From the NCBI RefSeq assembly GCF_000820005.1, contig NZ_CDBL01000033.1, positions 21,347-85,346 on the forward strand: a DNA stretch of 64,000 nt, given 5' to 3'. The DNA comes from Aeromonas piscicola (lineage in GTDB: Bacteria > Pseudomonadota > Gammaproteobacteria > Enterobacterales > Aeromonadaceae). This document shows positions 1 to 7,819 of the stretch, piece by piece (the stretch's first letter is position 1; every line of letters starts with the position of its first letter). The notes beneath the pieces are model-generated. The model saw only the letters and a list, made by a program, of their open reading frames with translations. It searched no databases and was not told where the DNA came from. The position numbers and the translations under genes are program-made.

Positions 1-226
1 GATCAATTTATAAGTGGTTGTTTTGATGCCTGTTTTCAGATTTAAATTCTGCAAAAACCGGGCTTCAAATGACATTTTTGTTTATATTCATATGGTTATA
101 AGCAAGCGTTTTCGCCCTGCAGGCTAAAAAGTGGTTTCTATTGGTGCCTGTTTATGTTCCATGCCCGTTTTGGCCCCTCCGGACCCAGGCCCGACATACC
201 AGGTTGCGCCGGTCGTTCACGCCGAT
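1..226. other. Intergenic DNA before the uvrD promoter
   Basis: No gene is supported here. The first 130 bases are AT-rich and the rest is mixed. An open frame on the minus strand that runs into uvrD has no ribosome binding site and is judged a shadow. The gene that ends before uvrD lies outside the window. Confidence 0.5.
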
Positions 227-255
227 TTGGTCTGTGGCGCCACAGGTCGTATAAT
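227..255 (+). promoter_or_regulatory. Predicted sigma-70 promoter of uvrD
   Basis: A perfect -10 hexamer TATAAT (250-255) lies 17 bases after a TTGGTC -35 element (227-232). The start of transcription should fall near 262, inside the LexA box that follows. This is the arrangement expected for a promoter blocked directly by LexA. Confidence 0.65.
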
Positions 256-261
256 CCCCGC

Positions 262-277
262 CTGTATAAATAAACAG
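262..277. promoter_or_regulatory. LexA (SOS) box of uvrD
   Basis: CTGTATAAATAAACAG matches the gammaproteobacterial SOS box (CTGT, eight A/T-rich bases, ACAG). It sits at the expected transcription start, just before the ribosome binding site (AGGAG, 276-280). E. coli uvrD also has a LexA box in this position, so damage-inducible repression is expected. Confidence 0.85.
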
Positions 278-285
278 GAGTGGTG

Positions 286-2457
286 ATGGACGTTTCAACC
301 CTGCTCGACGGGCTCAACGACAAGCAAAGAGATGCCGTTGCGGCGCCCCGCAGCAACCTGCTGGTGCTGGCCGGCGCCGGTTCGGGCAAGACCCGGGTGC
401 TGGTGCACCGTATTGCCTGGCTGATGCAGGTGGAGCGTTGCTCACCCTTCTCCATCATCGCCGTGACCTTTACCAACAAGGCGGCGGCCGAGATGCGCGG
501 CCGGGTCGAGAAAGTGTTGGGCAGCATGCAGCGCGGCATGTGGATAGGCACCTTCCACGGTATCGCCCACCGTCTGTTGCGGGCCCACCACCTGGATGCG
601 GGTCTGCCGCAGGATTTCCAGATCCTCGACTCCGACGACCAGTACCGCCTCATCCGCCGCGTCATCAAGGCGCTCAACCTGGACGAGAAGCACTGGGCCC
701 CCCGCGCCGTGATGAGCTACATCAACGGCAAGAAGGACGAGGGCTTGCGCCCCGGCGACATCGACCTCTACGGCGACCCCGTCACCCGCACCTATCAGCA
801 GATCTACCAGACCTATCAGGAGACCTGCGATCGCTCCGGGCTGGTGGACTTTGCAGAACTCTTGCTGCGCGCCCACGAGCTGTGGCTGAACAAGCCGCAC
901 ATCCTTGAGCATTACCGGGATCGCTTCCAGAACATACTGGTGGATGAATTCCAGGATACCAACGGCATCCAGTACGCCTGGCTGCGGATGTTGGCAGGGG
1001 ATTCCGGCAAGGTGATGATCGTCGGCGACGATGACCAGTCCATCTACGGCTGGCGCGGCGCCAAGATAGAGAACATCCAGCGCTTCCTGACCGACTATCA
1101 GGGCGCCGAGACCATACGCCTGGAACAGAACTACCGCTCCACCGCCAATATCCTCAAGGCCGCCAACTGCGTCATTGCCAACAACTCGGAGCGGCTCGGC
1201 AAGGAGCTGTGGACCGAGGGGGCCGAGGGGGACCCGATTTCGCTCTATGCCGCCTTCAACGAGGTGGACGAAGCGCGCTTCGTGGTCGGTCGTCTCAAGG
1301 ACTGGAAAGAGAAGGGCGGCCTCTTGGCCGACTGCGCCATCCTCTACCGCTCCAACGCCCAGTCGCGGGTGCTGGAAGAGGCGCTGATGCAGGACGCCAT
1401 GCCCTACCGCATCTACGGCGGCCTGCGCTTCTTCGAACGGCAAGAGATCAAGGACGCCATGGCCTACCTGCGGCTGATCAACAACCGCGGCGACGACGCC
1501 AGCTTCGAGCGGGTGGTCAACACCCCGACCCGCGGCATCGGCGATCGCACCCTCGAGATCCTGCGTGGCAACGCCCGCGATCAGGGGCTCAACCTGTGGC
1601 AATCGGCCAAGGGGCTGCTCAATGACAAGGTGCTGACCGGTCGTGCCGGCAATGCGGTGCGTGGCTTCGTTGATCTGCTGGATGCGCTGGAAGAGAAGGT
1701 CTCTCTATTGCCGCTGCACCAGCAGGCCGATATCGCCATCCAGCACTCCGGCCTCAAGGCCATGTATCTGGCGGAAAAAGGCGAGAAATCCCAGGCACGG
1801 GTAGAGAACTTGGACGAGCTGGTCACCGCCTGCCGCCAGTACCAGCGTCCGGACGAGCTGGAAGAGATGAGCGATCTCTCCGCCTTCCTCGCTCACGCGG
1901 CGCTGGAATCCGGCGAGAATCAGGCGGACGAATATGCCGATGCGGTGCAGCTGATGACCTTGCACAGCGCCAAGGGGCTGGAGTTCCCGCTGGTGCTGCT
2001 GGTCGGCGTCGAAGAAGGCATGTTCCCCAGCCAGCAATCGACCGAGGAGTCGGGTCGGTTGGAAGAGGAGCGGCGCCTCTGTTACGTGGGCATGACCCGC
2101 GCCATGGAGAAGCTCTACATCTGTTATGCCGAGAGCCGCCGCATCTACGGCCGCGAGATGTTCCACAAGCCGAGCCGCTTTATCCGCGAGATGCCAGCCG
2201 AGTGTCTGGAAGAGATCCGCCTGCGCACTCAGGTCAGCCGCCCCACCCAGTACGGTCGCTTTAGCCAGAACGAAGTGCAGCAGAGCTTCGACGCCAGCGG
2301 CATCAAGCTCGGCCAGCGGGTGCTCCATCCAAAATTCGGGGAAGGGGTAGTACTCAACTTCGAAGGGGTCGGCCAGCAGAGCCGGGTACAGATCCAGTTC
2401 GACGAGGTCGGCGCCAAGTGGCTGGTGACGGCGTATGCCCGCCTTGAAGCGCTGTAA
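286..2457 (+). CDS. uvrD: DNA helicase II (UvrD)
   Basis: This 723-residue superfamily 1A 3'-5' helicase unwinds DNA in nucleotide excision repair (with UvrABC) and in methyl-directed mismatch repair. The N-terminus (MDVSTLLDGLNDKQRDAVAA) is close to E. coli UvrD. Walker A is AGAGSGKT near residue 30. Motif II DEFQDT is near residue 220, motif III follows as GDDDQSIYGWRGA, motif V is TLHSAKGLEF and motif VI is VGMTRA. The length fits the family (720 in E. coli). The ATG at 286 is preferred over the GTG at 280 because AGGAG lies five bases upstream of it. The gene appears monocistronic, with a LexA-controlled promoter and its own terminator. Confidence 0.97.
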   Translation: MDVSTLLDGLNDKQRDAVAAPRSNLLVLAGAGSGKTRVLVHRIAWLMQVERCSPFSIIAVTFTNKAAAEMRGRVEKVLGSMQRGMWIGTFHGIAHRLLRAHHLDAGLPQDFQILDSDDQYRLIRRVIKALNLDEKHWAPRAVMSYINGKKDEGLRPGDIDLYGDPVTRTYQQIYQTYQETCDRSGLVDFAELLLRAHELWLNKPHILEHYRDRFQNILVDEFQDTNGIQYAWLRMLAGDSGKVMIVGDDDQSIYGWRGAKIENIQRFLTDYQGAETIRLEQNYRSTANILKAANCVIANNSERLGKELWTEGAEGDPISLYAAFNEVDEARFVVGRLKDWKEKGGLLADCAILYRSNAQSRVLEEALMQDAMPYRIYGGLRFFERQEIKDAMAYLRLINNRGDDASFERVVNTPTRGIGDRTLEILRGNARDQGLNLWQSAKGLLNDKVLTGRAGNAVRGFVDLLDALEEKVSLLPLHQQADIAIQHSGLKAMYLAEKGEKSQARVENLDELVTACRQYQRPDELEEMSDLSAFLAHAALESGENQADEYADAVQLMTLHSAKGLEFPLVLLVGVEEGMFPSQQSTEESGRLEEERRLCYVGMTRAMEKLYICYAESRRIYGREMFHKPSRFIREMPAECLEEIRLRTQVSRPTQYGRFSQNEVQQSFDASGIKLGQRVLHPKFGEGVVLNFEGVGQQSRVQIQFDEVGAKWLVTAYARLEAL

Positions 2458-2483
2458 GGCGCAGCACACCCACCTGTGATGTG

Positions 2484-2506
2484 AAAAGGAGCCGATGGCT
2501 CCTTTT
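2484..2506 (+). terminator. Rho-independent terminator of uvrD
   Basis: The ten-base arms AAAAGGAGCC and GGCTCCTTTT enclose a three-base loop, 27 bases after the uvrD stop codon. The downstream arm ends in a T run. Confidence 0.8.
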
Positions 2507-2559
2507 GCTTTGGTGTTCTGTGGCTGACTCGACTGTCTTTTGCAAATAGCACGGCTGGC

Positions 2560-2870
2560 GCCGTGCAGGACGCGAGGGCGTTGCCCTCGACAGGGTTTCG
2601 CCCGCCCTTCGGGCTTGGGCGAGTGACTTTGGAAAGACCCAAAGTCACCAAAGGTCTTCTCCCCCGCCAATCCGCTGGCTTCGCCAGTACCCTCGGTTCA
2701 GAGTTAACGTCGGACGGGCCGCCGCAGACGGCACATCCCTGTGCCGACTGCGGCTACACCATCATCCCTGATGGCGTCCCTGACGTTGCCTCTGATCCTC
2801 GGCGGATTGGAGGGGGATCAAAACCGTGCCCGACTTTGACTTGGGGGAATCCTGTATGACCGCTTTGGTC
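2560..2870. repeat. G+C-rich noncoding block of nested inverted repeats
   Basis: No credible gene is present. The block holds several hairpins: GAGGGC/GCCCTC around 2574-2588, a GCCC/GGGC hairpin near 2600, and GTGACTTTGG paired with CCAAAGTCAC near 2622-2647. A longer imperfect pair (CCCCCGCCAATCCG near 2663 against CGGCGGATTGGAGGGGG near 2800) brackets about 130 bases. Together they look like a dispersed, structure-forming repeat rather than a gene remnant. Confidence 0.5.
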
Positions 2871-2889
2871 AGAATGAGGTGGCGCGATC

Positions 2890-3000
2890 TTGGACGCCAG
2901 CGGCATCAAGCTTGGCCAGCAGAGAGGGGTACGGGTCCAGTTCGATAACGTCGGCGCTGTGTGGCTGGTGACGGCGTATTCAAGGTTAAAGGGTTGTAAC
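2890..3000 (+). pseudogene. Decayed second copy of the uvrD 3' end
   Basis: This stretch repeats the last part of uvrD (2289-2457) with scattered mismatches. It keeps the segment encoding GIKLGQ and, later, VGAxWLVTAY. Sixty bases are missing exactly between two GGCCAGC repeats of the parent (2311-2317 and 2371-2377), as expected from slippage or short-repeat recombination. A one-base deletion near the end shifts the frame just before the former stop. It lies 430 bases beyond the intact gene, on the border of the AT-rich operon that follows. It probably records an insertion or recombination event at the uvrD 3' end. Confidence 0.85.
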
Positions 3001-3062
3001 TTTCTTTATTCAACCAACCTAGAAGTAAATATCTGGGTTGATATATTATGTACATAATGTCG

Positions 3063-4184
3063 TTACATCGTTTTTACTTTGTCGGAATAGACTTCATAGT
3101 ATTTTATTTTTGCTTTATCAAGCTGTGATAATAGCATTTCCTTTACTTTGCTTGTTGAAATGCCTTCCTTTTTCTTGAATTTAATACTATTAACTCGAAT
3201 GGCCAATTCGGATTTAACGTCCTTTTTTATGGTGAACTCTGGAAAGTCGAAGGTAATGTGGCATGTTCCACTAAAATTAGTGTAGTCAAAGGTGTAGTCA
3301 GCCTCTAGTGAATGTAGTTTAATATGTTTGTGCAGAGCTTTATCCTGGACAAAGAATGTTGAGTGCAAACCACTCCCTTTTAATATTAAGGTCGATATTT
3401 TCTTTTCCATCCAAGACATTTCAGTGGGGAGTTTTTGACTTTCATCAGGACTGAATCCTATATCTTTAGTATCCTTAAAATATAGTTCGCAGTCTATTGG
3501 GTTTTGGCTTACCCTTTGGAGAAAAAGAACTCTGTTCTCATTTGAAAAATCAGAAAATAGTATTTTTTTCAATTCCTCTCGTTTATCTATAAAACCAGAC
3601 GACTTCATTTCATGAATCAAAGTAGATGTGATTGTACTAGCAACATCTTTTGTCTCTGATGATGTATGAGATAGCGATATATTAACATCAACAGAGTCTT
3701 TTTCTTTTTTCAATCTCACTTTCCCGGAGAATAATGTTGTATTTTTATCCCAGCTTTTACTGTAGTCATATCTTTCAATTGTAAATGCCAGTTCAATATT
3801 GTTACTATCACCATCTATAGTTTTAAAGGATGGGGAACCTATCAATTTGTAGTTGGAAAAAGGCTTATTTATCACTCTAGATAAGTCGAGATTCGCCGGT
3901 AGCATAGCTTTTAATGTATGATCGCCTTTAATACATTTTACGGTCTGCGTTTGAAGTTTTGGATTTTCCTCTTTTGTTTTAACTTTCTCGAGAATATCCG
4001 CAAATTCTTTTGGAGTAACTCCAGTCCTCACGATAAGAGGTACTTGGTCTGGCTTCTCGTCAGCGTAAGTGAAAACGCCTCTTTTTCTTAAAATTGCTCT
4101 GAGATCACTTTTTGTAATAAGTGAGTCATTGAGTAAGTCCCTTAAATTATCACCATATGGTAATACATATTTTTCATTTGCCAT
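3063..4184 (-). CDS. Second gene of a GAPS4-like two-gene defence operon (GapS4b-like)
   Basis: A 373-residue protein with no signal peptide or membrane segment. It is rich in Lys, Ser and Asp, and its DNA is about one third G+C in the lines I counted, far below its neighbours. From memory, the N-terminus (MANEKYVLPYGDNLRDLL) resembles proteins annotated as GapS4b, partner of the GAPS4 anti-phage system described from Vibrio mobile elements. I could not align it. No catalytic motif is evident. The start overlaps the end of the upstream gene by 11 bases, so the two are probably translationally coupled. The stop is about 60 bases from the uvrD tail remnant. A wholly different function cannot be excluded. 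Confidence 0.55.
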   Translation of the reverse strand: MANEKYVLPYGDNLRDLLNDSLITKSDLRAILRKRGVFTYADEKPDQVPLIVRTGVTPKEFADILEKVKTKEENPKLQTQTVKCIKGDHTLKAMLPANLDLSRVINKPFSNYKLIGSPSFKTIDGDSNNIELAFTIERYDYSKSWDKNTTLFSGKVRLKKEKDSVDVNISLSHTSSETKDVASTITSTLIHEMKSSGFIDKREELKKILFSDFSNENRVLFLQRVSQNPIDCELYFKDTKDIGFSPDESQKLPTEMSWMEKKISTLILKGSGLHSTFFVQDKALHKHIKLHSLEADYTFDYTNFSGTCHITFDFPEFTIKKDVKSELAIRVNSIKFKKKEGISTSKVKEMLLSQLDKAKIKYYEVYSDKVKTM

Positions 4185-5124
4185 GTACTAAGCTCTCGAA
4201 TGTATTCTTGAATGAATAAACATTTATATCTAAGGATCGACCAGCGTCACCTTGTAATTGCACTGCGCGATTAACTATAGTTTGGTGTTTAAGTGGGTCG
4301 TAATCAGGAAATAAAAATACAAAAGAATTTGTAAAGTTTTGTGACACATCACTGGCGAGATATATTAACCTATTCATTGCTTCTTCAGAAAAGCCATCTT
4401 TACAGCTCAAGCAAAATGACATTTTTTGGGAGTTTTTATCAGTCAATCTGAACGGGAGAATGTCTGATGTTAAATACTCGACGGGCATTACCTTGCCAAA
4501 CTTATTAATTTTTGGGTCGCTGTAATTAGATGACGTGAAAGCATAGTGGAAATTAACATCCATATCATAATAAGAGCTTTTTATATATGATATAGAATCG
4601 TAAATAAATTTAGCTCTTTCATTATCTACCACGTAAATACATGAAAATGACAGGCCTTTCTCTATTACAATATTATGGATTTTTTTGAGAACATTCTGTT
4701 CTGACTCACTATCATTGGTTAGCCAAAACAGCACACCTATTTCTCTTGATGCTCGAATTCCACTCATTTCATAATCTGAGTTATTTATTGTTCTGAAGTC
4801 AGATAACATGAAGCACTCAAGAGTATGAGCTAGGTCACGAAAATAGCTTTTGAAGTGGCTTGTAGGATAGTTAGGATACGGTTTAGATGTGTATTTGACT
4901 GAGATTACTATGTTATCTAATGTGAAGTCTTGTAACTGTGACTTAACTGAATGGAACAGATCTATTCCATGAGTATTTTTATCACCATTACCTATTTTAT
5001 GAGCGCCACCATGTTCACACGGGATGGTAACCCCATCCTGCGCGGCACTCCACCCAATCATGGTAATAAAATTACGCACGACTTTCTCACCATGCTCCCC
5101 AATTTTTTTAGATAACTCCCCCAT
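4174..5124 (-). CDS. First gene of a GAPS4-like defence operon; nuclease-like (GapS4a-like)
   Basis: A 316-residue soluble protein. The N-terminal 110 residues have the layout of a restriction-endonuclease-like fold: a helix with GEHGEKVVRNFITMIGW, then HGIDLF (candidate acidic residue), then IVISVKYT, where SVK would stand in for the usual (D/E)xK. That makes it a candidate but divergent PD-(D/E)XK nuclease. From memory it resembles GapS4a of the two-gene GAPS4 anti-phage system. The start is supported by AGAAGAGG upstream. Low G+C and position beside a duplicated uvrD end and a transposase indicate horizontal acquisition. Function is inferred, not demonstrated. Confidence 0.55.
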   Translation of the reverse strand: MGELSKKIGEHGEKVVRNFITMIGWSAAQDGVTIPCEHGGAHKIGNGDKNTHGIDLFHSVKSQLQDFTLDNIVISVKYTSKPYPNYPTSHFKSYFRDLAHTLECFMLSDFRTINNSDYEMSGIRASREIGVLFWLTNDSESEQNVLKKIHNIVIEKGLSFSCIYVVDNERAKFIYDSISYIKSSYYDMDVNFHYAFTSSNYSDPKINKFGKVMPVEYLTSDILPFRLTDKNSQKMSFCLSCKDGFSEEAMNRLIYLASDVSQNFTNSFVFLFPDYDPLKHQTIVNRAVQLQGDAGRSLDINVYSFKNTFESLVHGK

Positions 5125-5166
5125 CTCTACCTCTTCTGCAAATAAATACCAAAAGTTGGACGGTTA

Positions 5167-5196
5167 GTTATATCATGTGTCACTTGACTCTCTCAA
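5167..5196 (-). promoter_or_regulatory. Predicted promoter of the two-gene defence operon
   Basis: Read on the minus strand, TTGAGA (5196-5191) and TATAAC (5172-5167) are separated by 18 bases, each one mismatch from consensus. They lie about 45 bases upstream of the first gene. No operator repeat or regulator gene accompanies it. Confidence 0.55.
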
Positions 5197-5259
5197 GCTA
5201 CCTTGCAAGTATTTGGCGAGTAGATTTGACTTTAGATATTTAAATAAAAATAAAGCATT

Positions 5260-5300
5260 GTAGGTTCGATTAGCGAAGCGTAATCGGACGATCGCGTAAT
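5260..5300 (-). repeat. REP-type palindromic repeat, left copy
   Basis: This 41-base sequence is a perfect inverted copy of 5995-6035. It contains a hairpin of CGATTAGC, loop GAA, and GC-G-TAATCG with one bulged G, the usual form of a REP palindrome. It lies downstream of the transposase gene that the two repeats enclose. Confidence 0.85.
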
Positions 5301-5377
5301 CGGAGGCGAACTCTGACTTTCGAGGATTCGGTCAATCGTCCCTTCGATCATTCACAAAGGCAAAAACCTCGAGCGGT

Positions 5378-5908
5378 TCACTCCAATCCCCCCAACGGCC
5401 CATCCCCTAGCCCGCACCAATTCTGCGAATAGACGCCACTCGCCACATAACGATGGAAAGTGGAATACGGCCAATCGGCAACCTGCATAACATGACCATG
5501 CTTGAGCGGGTTGATATGGACGTAATCCAGATGGCGGCGGTAATCCTGCTCATCCCGGATCAGGTGTTCCCAATAATGGCGTTGCCAAATGCCCCGCTCC
5601 CCGTGGCGTAACCGGGTCTGGCTGCGCCGCTCGTTCACCGGCAAGGCGCGGGAAAAGCGGCTTTTGATCAGCCGCCAACGCAGGGGGAAATCGGTGTCCC
5701 CCTCCGGCAAAGAGAGAATGCAGTGGAGATGGTCGGGCAACACCACCCATGCGTGAATGGCGAAGGGGTGAGCCTGCTGCACCTTGGCAACGCTATGACG
5801 CAGCAGATCGATCTGCTCCACCAGCAACCGGTTGTTGCGCCGCTCCAGCAGGTTGACGGTAAAGAACCAGGTTCCTCCGGGCCACCAGGTCCGTCGCCAA
5901 TTGGCCAT
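5378..5908 (-). CDS. REP-associated tyrosine transposase (RAYT)
   Basis: A 176-residue Y1/HUH-family transposase of the single-copy RAYT group, which handles REP hairpins as single strands. The HUH metal site is HLH within VVLPDHLHCI near residue 60. The catalytic Tyr is in DYVHINPLKHG near residue 130. The N-terminal WWPGGTWFFTVNLLER is typical of the group. The start is preceded by AGGGGAAGGG. The flanking 41-base inverted repeats are the likely substrate. Base composition is like the host, unlike the AT-rich operon beside it. The gene is full length with no sign of decay. Confidence 0.9.
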   Translation of the reverse strand: MANWRRTWWPGGTWFFTVNLLERRNNRLLVEQIDLLRHSVAKVQQAHPFAIHAWVVLPDHLHCILSLPEGDTDFPLRWRLIKSRFSRALPVNERRSQTRLRHGERGIWQRHYWEHLIRDEQDYRRHLDYVHINPLKHGHVMQVADWPYSTFHRYVASGVYSQNWCGLGDGPLGGLE

Positions 5909-5994
5909 GCCCTTCCCCTCGCTTCTGCCGAAAAGCCAAGCATAGCCTCGCCCCAGTTCGATCTGCTTGCGAGCCGTGATGACGTGGATGTTCC

Positions 5995-6035
5995 ATTACG
6001 CGATCGTCCGATTACGCTTCGCTAATCGAACCTAC
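5995..6035 (+). repeat. REP-type palindromic repeat, right copy
   Basis: Perfect 41-base inverted partner of 5260-5300. Together they bracket a 776-base unit that contains only the transposase gene. Confidence 0.85.
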
Positions 6036-6169
6036 GCAGCGACTCACACAGGCCTGAATCGATGCAGTCGAAGGGTGGGTAAAGCAGAGAGGGGGGATCA
6101 GAAACCCGGCCGCCAGATGGGGCGCGGTGGCCGGGTGAATTGTAAAGAGTAGGGTGACAGGGAAAGGGA

Positions 6170-6367
6170 TCAGCCTAGTCTAATCAACTCGATGGGCGCG
6201 TAACGCTCTTGAGTGTTTGCCAGCAGCACGCACTTCTCATGCTCCGCCTGATAGGGGGTCATGTTGTCGGTGTGGGCCTTTTTCAGAACGTCGACGGCGC
6301 CGGTGGCGGCAATCATCACACGCTGACCCAGCTTCAGCGCATTGCGGTTTCGGTCATAGATTTTCAT
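6170..6367 (-). CDS. Small hypothetical protein, 65 residues
   Basis: I do not recognise a family. The product (MKIYDRNRNALKLGQRVMIA...) is short and soluble with a basic N-terminal third and no Cys pairs other than a single Cys. A strong AAGGAG lies seven bases before the ATG, and codon use is like the host, which argues for a real gene. It lies just after the transposase unit, in the same orientation. The CCCGGCC/GGCCGGG dyad at 6105-6135 lies beyond its stop but lacks a T run. Confidence 0.6.
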   Translation of the reverse strand: MKIYDRNRNALKLGQRVMIAATGAVDVLKKAHTDNMTPYQAEHEKCVLLANTQERYAPIELIRLG

Positions 6368-6510
6368 GGCACTCTCCTTTTCTTGTGTTGTACCCGGTTG
6401 GATGCCCGGGCTGCGGGATCAGCCTACGCCCCTGGAAAAACGTGATGCATGTCACAGATCAAAAAAGAGCCAAAGAAGGACTCAGGGTGCCGGCAGCCTC
6501 GAGTAAATCT

Positions 6511-6572
6511 GGGACACCCATCTTTCTGAGTAAGCCGTAGCCAGGTTGGTGATGAGTAAAAGATGGGTGCCC
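6511..6572. repeat. Inverted repeat, possible REP/MITE remnant
   Basis: GGGACACCCATCTTT (6511-6525) and AAAGATGGGTGCCCC (6558-6572) pair with one mismatch around a 32-base loop. This lies in the 332-base gap between 6368 and 6699, where no gene is supported. Similar arms flank transposase-type repeats in other gammaproteobacteria, as far as I recall. Confidence 0.5.
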
Positions 6573-6699
6573 CAATACGCAGCTTCCTGTCGATGGGCAT
6601 ACCTTGTCGCGGCGGTTGTGGGGTGGGGGTGATACTGCGGGGGGATGCGCTATAGTGGTGCCGCTTGTTTAACTGCCTTCAACCAACCGAGAACGCACC

Positions 6700-7200
6700 A
6701 TGAACCGTGATATTGCTGCCCAGTTTATCAAGATGCTGACCAACCTCGACCTGTGCCTGGCCAAGGCCGCCGCCCATGCCGAGGCGAAGCAGTTCAATGT
6801 GGAGAACTTCTTCGGCGATCGGCTGATCGTCGACATGCTGCCACTCAGCAAACAGGTGCTGATCTGCTGCGATTCGGCCCGTACCTGTGTCGCCACCGCC
6901 AGCCATGGCGAGCTGCCCGTGATGGGGGATGAACCCGGGACCATGGCGGATCTGCGCGCCCATATTGCCAAGACCATCGCCTTTTTGCAGAGCAAGCTGG
7001 ATGCCGATTTCAGCCAGTTCGAGAGCGGTCGCTACGTCCCCCACTGGGCGGGCGGCAAGGGGATGGATGGCCATACCTGCGTCCACGAGTACGCCATCCC
7101 CAACTTCTACTTCCACCTCACCATGACCTATGCCCTGCTGCGCCGGGCCGGGGTCGATCTCGGCAAGCGGGACTATCTGGGCGGGTTGAACCTGCAATAA
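6700..7200 (+). CDS. DUF1993 family protein
   Basis: A 166-residue cytoplasmic protein of the DUF1993 family, related in fold to DinB-like four-helix proteins. No biochemical role is established. Typical traits are the N-terminal helix MNRDIAAQFIKMLTNLDLCL, a long central segment, and the C-terminal FHLTMTYALLRRAGVDLGK with DYLG near the end. The gene stands alone, with a strong terminator after it that faces the next, convergent gene. Length is normal for the family. Confidence 0.85.
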   Translation: MNRDIAAQFIKMLTNLDLCLAKAAAHAEAKQFNVENFFGDRLIVDMLPLSKQVLICCDSARTCVATASHGELPVMGDEPGTMADLRAHIAKTIAFLQSKLDADFSQFESGRYVPHWAGGKGMDGHTCVHEYAIPNFYFHLTMTYALLRRAGVDLGKRDYLGGLNLQ

Positions 7201-7221
7201 GTCTCAGGGTTGCCGGAATGA

Positions 7222-7254
7222 AGAGAGCCTGCCATGTGGCAGGCTCTCTTTTTT
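7222..7254. terminator. Bidirectional terminator between convergent genes
   Basis: AGAGAGCCTGCC and GGCAGGCTCTCT enclose ATGT and are followed by a T run on the plus strand. The A-rich left flank is weaker support for use by the minus-strand gene ending at 7296. Confidence 0.8.
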
Positions 7255-7295
7255 GGGCTGGCCGACGCGCGCAACCCGCTCGGGCCTGTGCCAGG

Positions 7296-7745
7296 CTACT
7301 CCCCCGGGATCTCGGGTTCGACCAGGGCAGCCAGCTGGGTCAGGGACTCCTGCCAGCCGAGATAGCACATCTCCACCGGTATGACCTCGGGGATCCCGGC
7401 CTGCTCGATGGCAAGCTCGGTGCCGCAAAGCACTCCGGTCAGGCTGATGGTCACCTGCATCATCCCTGGCAGGTTGGGGTCGTCGAAGCTGTCGGTGTAG
7501 CGGATGCGCTTGCCCGGCTCCAGTTCGAGGTACTCGCCGCCAAAGGCGTGGGCATGCCCGCTGGCAAAATTGCAGAATGACATCCGAAACGAGCCGCCAA
7601 CCCGAGCCTCCAGATGCGCCACCCGGCAGGTAAAGCCGTGGGGCGGCAGCCACTTGGCCAGCGCATCCGCTTCGATAAAGGCCCGATAGACCCGCATCGG
7701 CGGCGCCTTGAGCACCCTGTGCAGTCGTACTGTTCCCGTCGTCAT
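7296..7745 (-). CDS. SRPBCC family protein (AHSA1-like)
   Basis: A 149-residue START/SRPBCC-fold protein of the type called activator of Hsp90 ATPase 1-like in bacteria. Members form a helix-grip cavity for small hydrophobic ligands; the ligand is unknown here. Family signs are the N-terminal RVLKAPPMRVYRAFIEADALAKWLPP, the central GGSFRMSF, and the C-terminal CYLGWQESLTQLAALVE helix. The ATG at 7745 is chosen because AGGAGG lies eight bases upstream; the TTG at 7751 is too close to it. It is followed, upstream in the genome, by two cupin genes in the same orientation. Confidence 0.85.
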   Translation of the reverse strand: MTTGTVRLHRVLKAPPMRVYRAFIEADALAKWLPPHGFTCRVAHLEARVGGSFRMSFCNFASGHAHAFGGEYLELEPGKRIRYTDSFDDPNLPGMMQVTISLTGVLCGTELAIEQAGIPEVIPVEMCYLGWQESLTQLAALVEPEIPGE

Positions 7746-7819
7746 GATCAACTCCTCCTGATTGAGATCCGCATCAAGGATAGTCGCCAGCGCTGGGTCA
7801 TTCTGGTATGAGCGCCGGA

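Noticed and set aside
442..1602. Long minus-strand open frame inside uvrD
   Set aside because: It is antisense to a certain gene in G+C-rich DNA, low in complexity (Val/Gly/His rich) and without start signals. The same applies to many long antisense frames elsewhere in the window.
2563..2859. 98-codon plus-strand frame in the block after uvrD
   Set aside because: It reads through hairpin DNA, with no ribosome site and no resemblance to a protein family.
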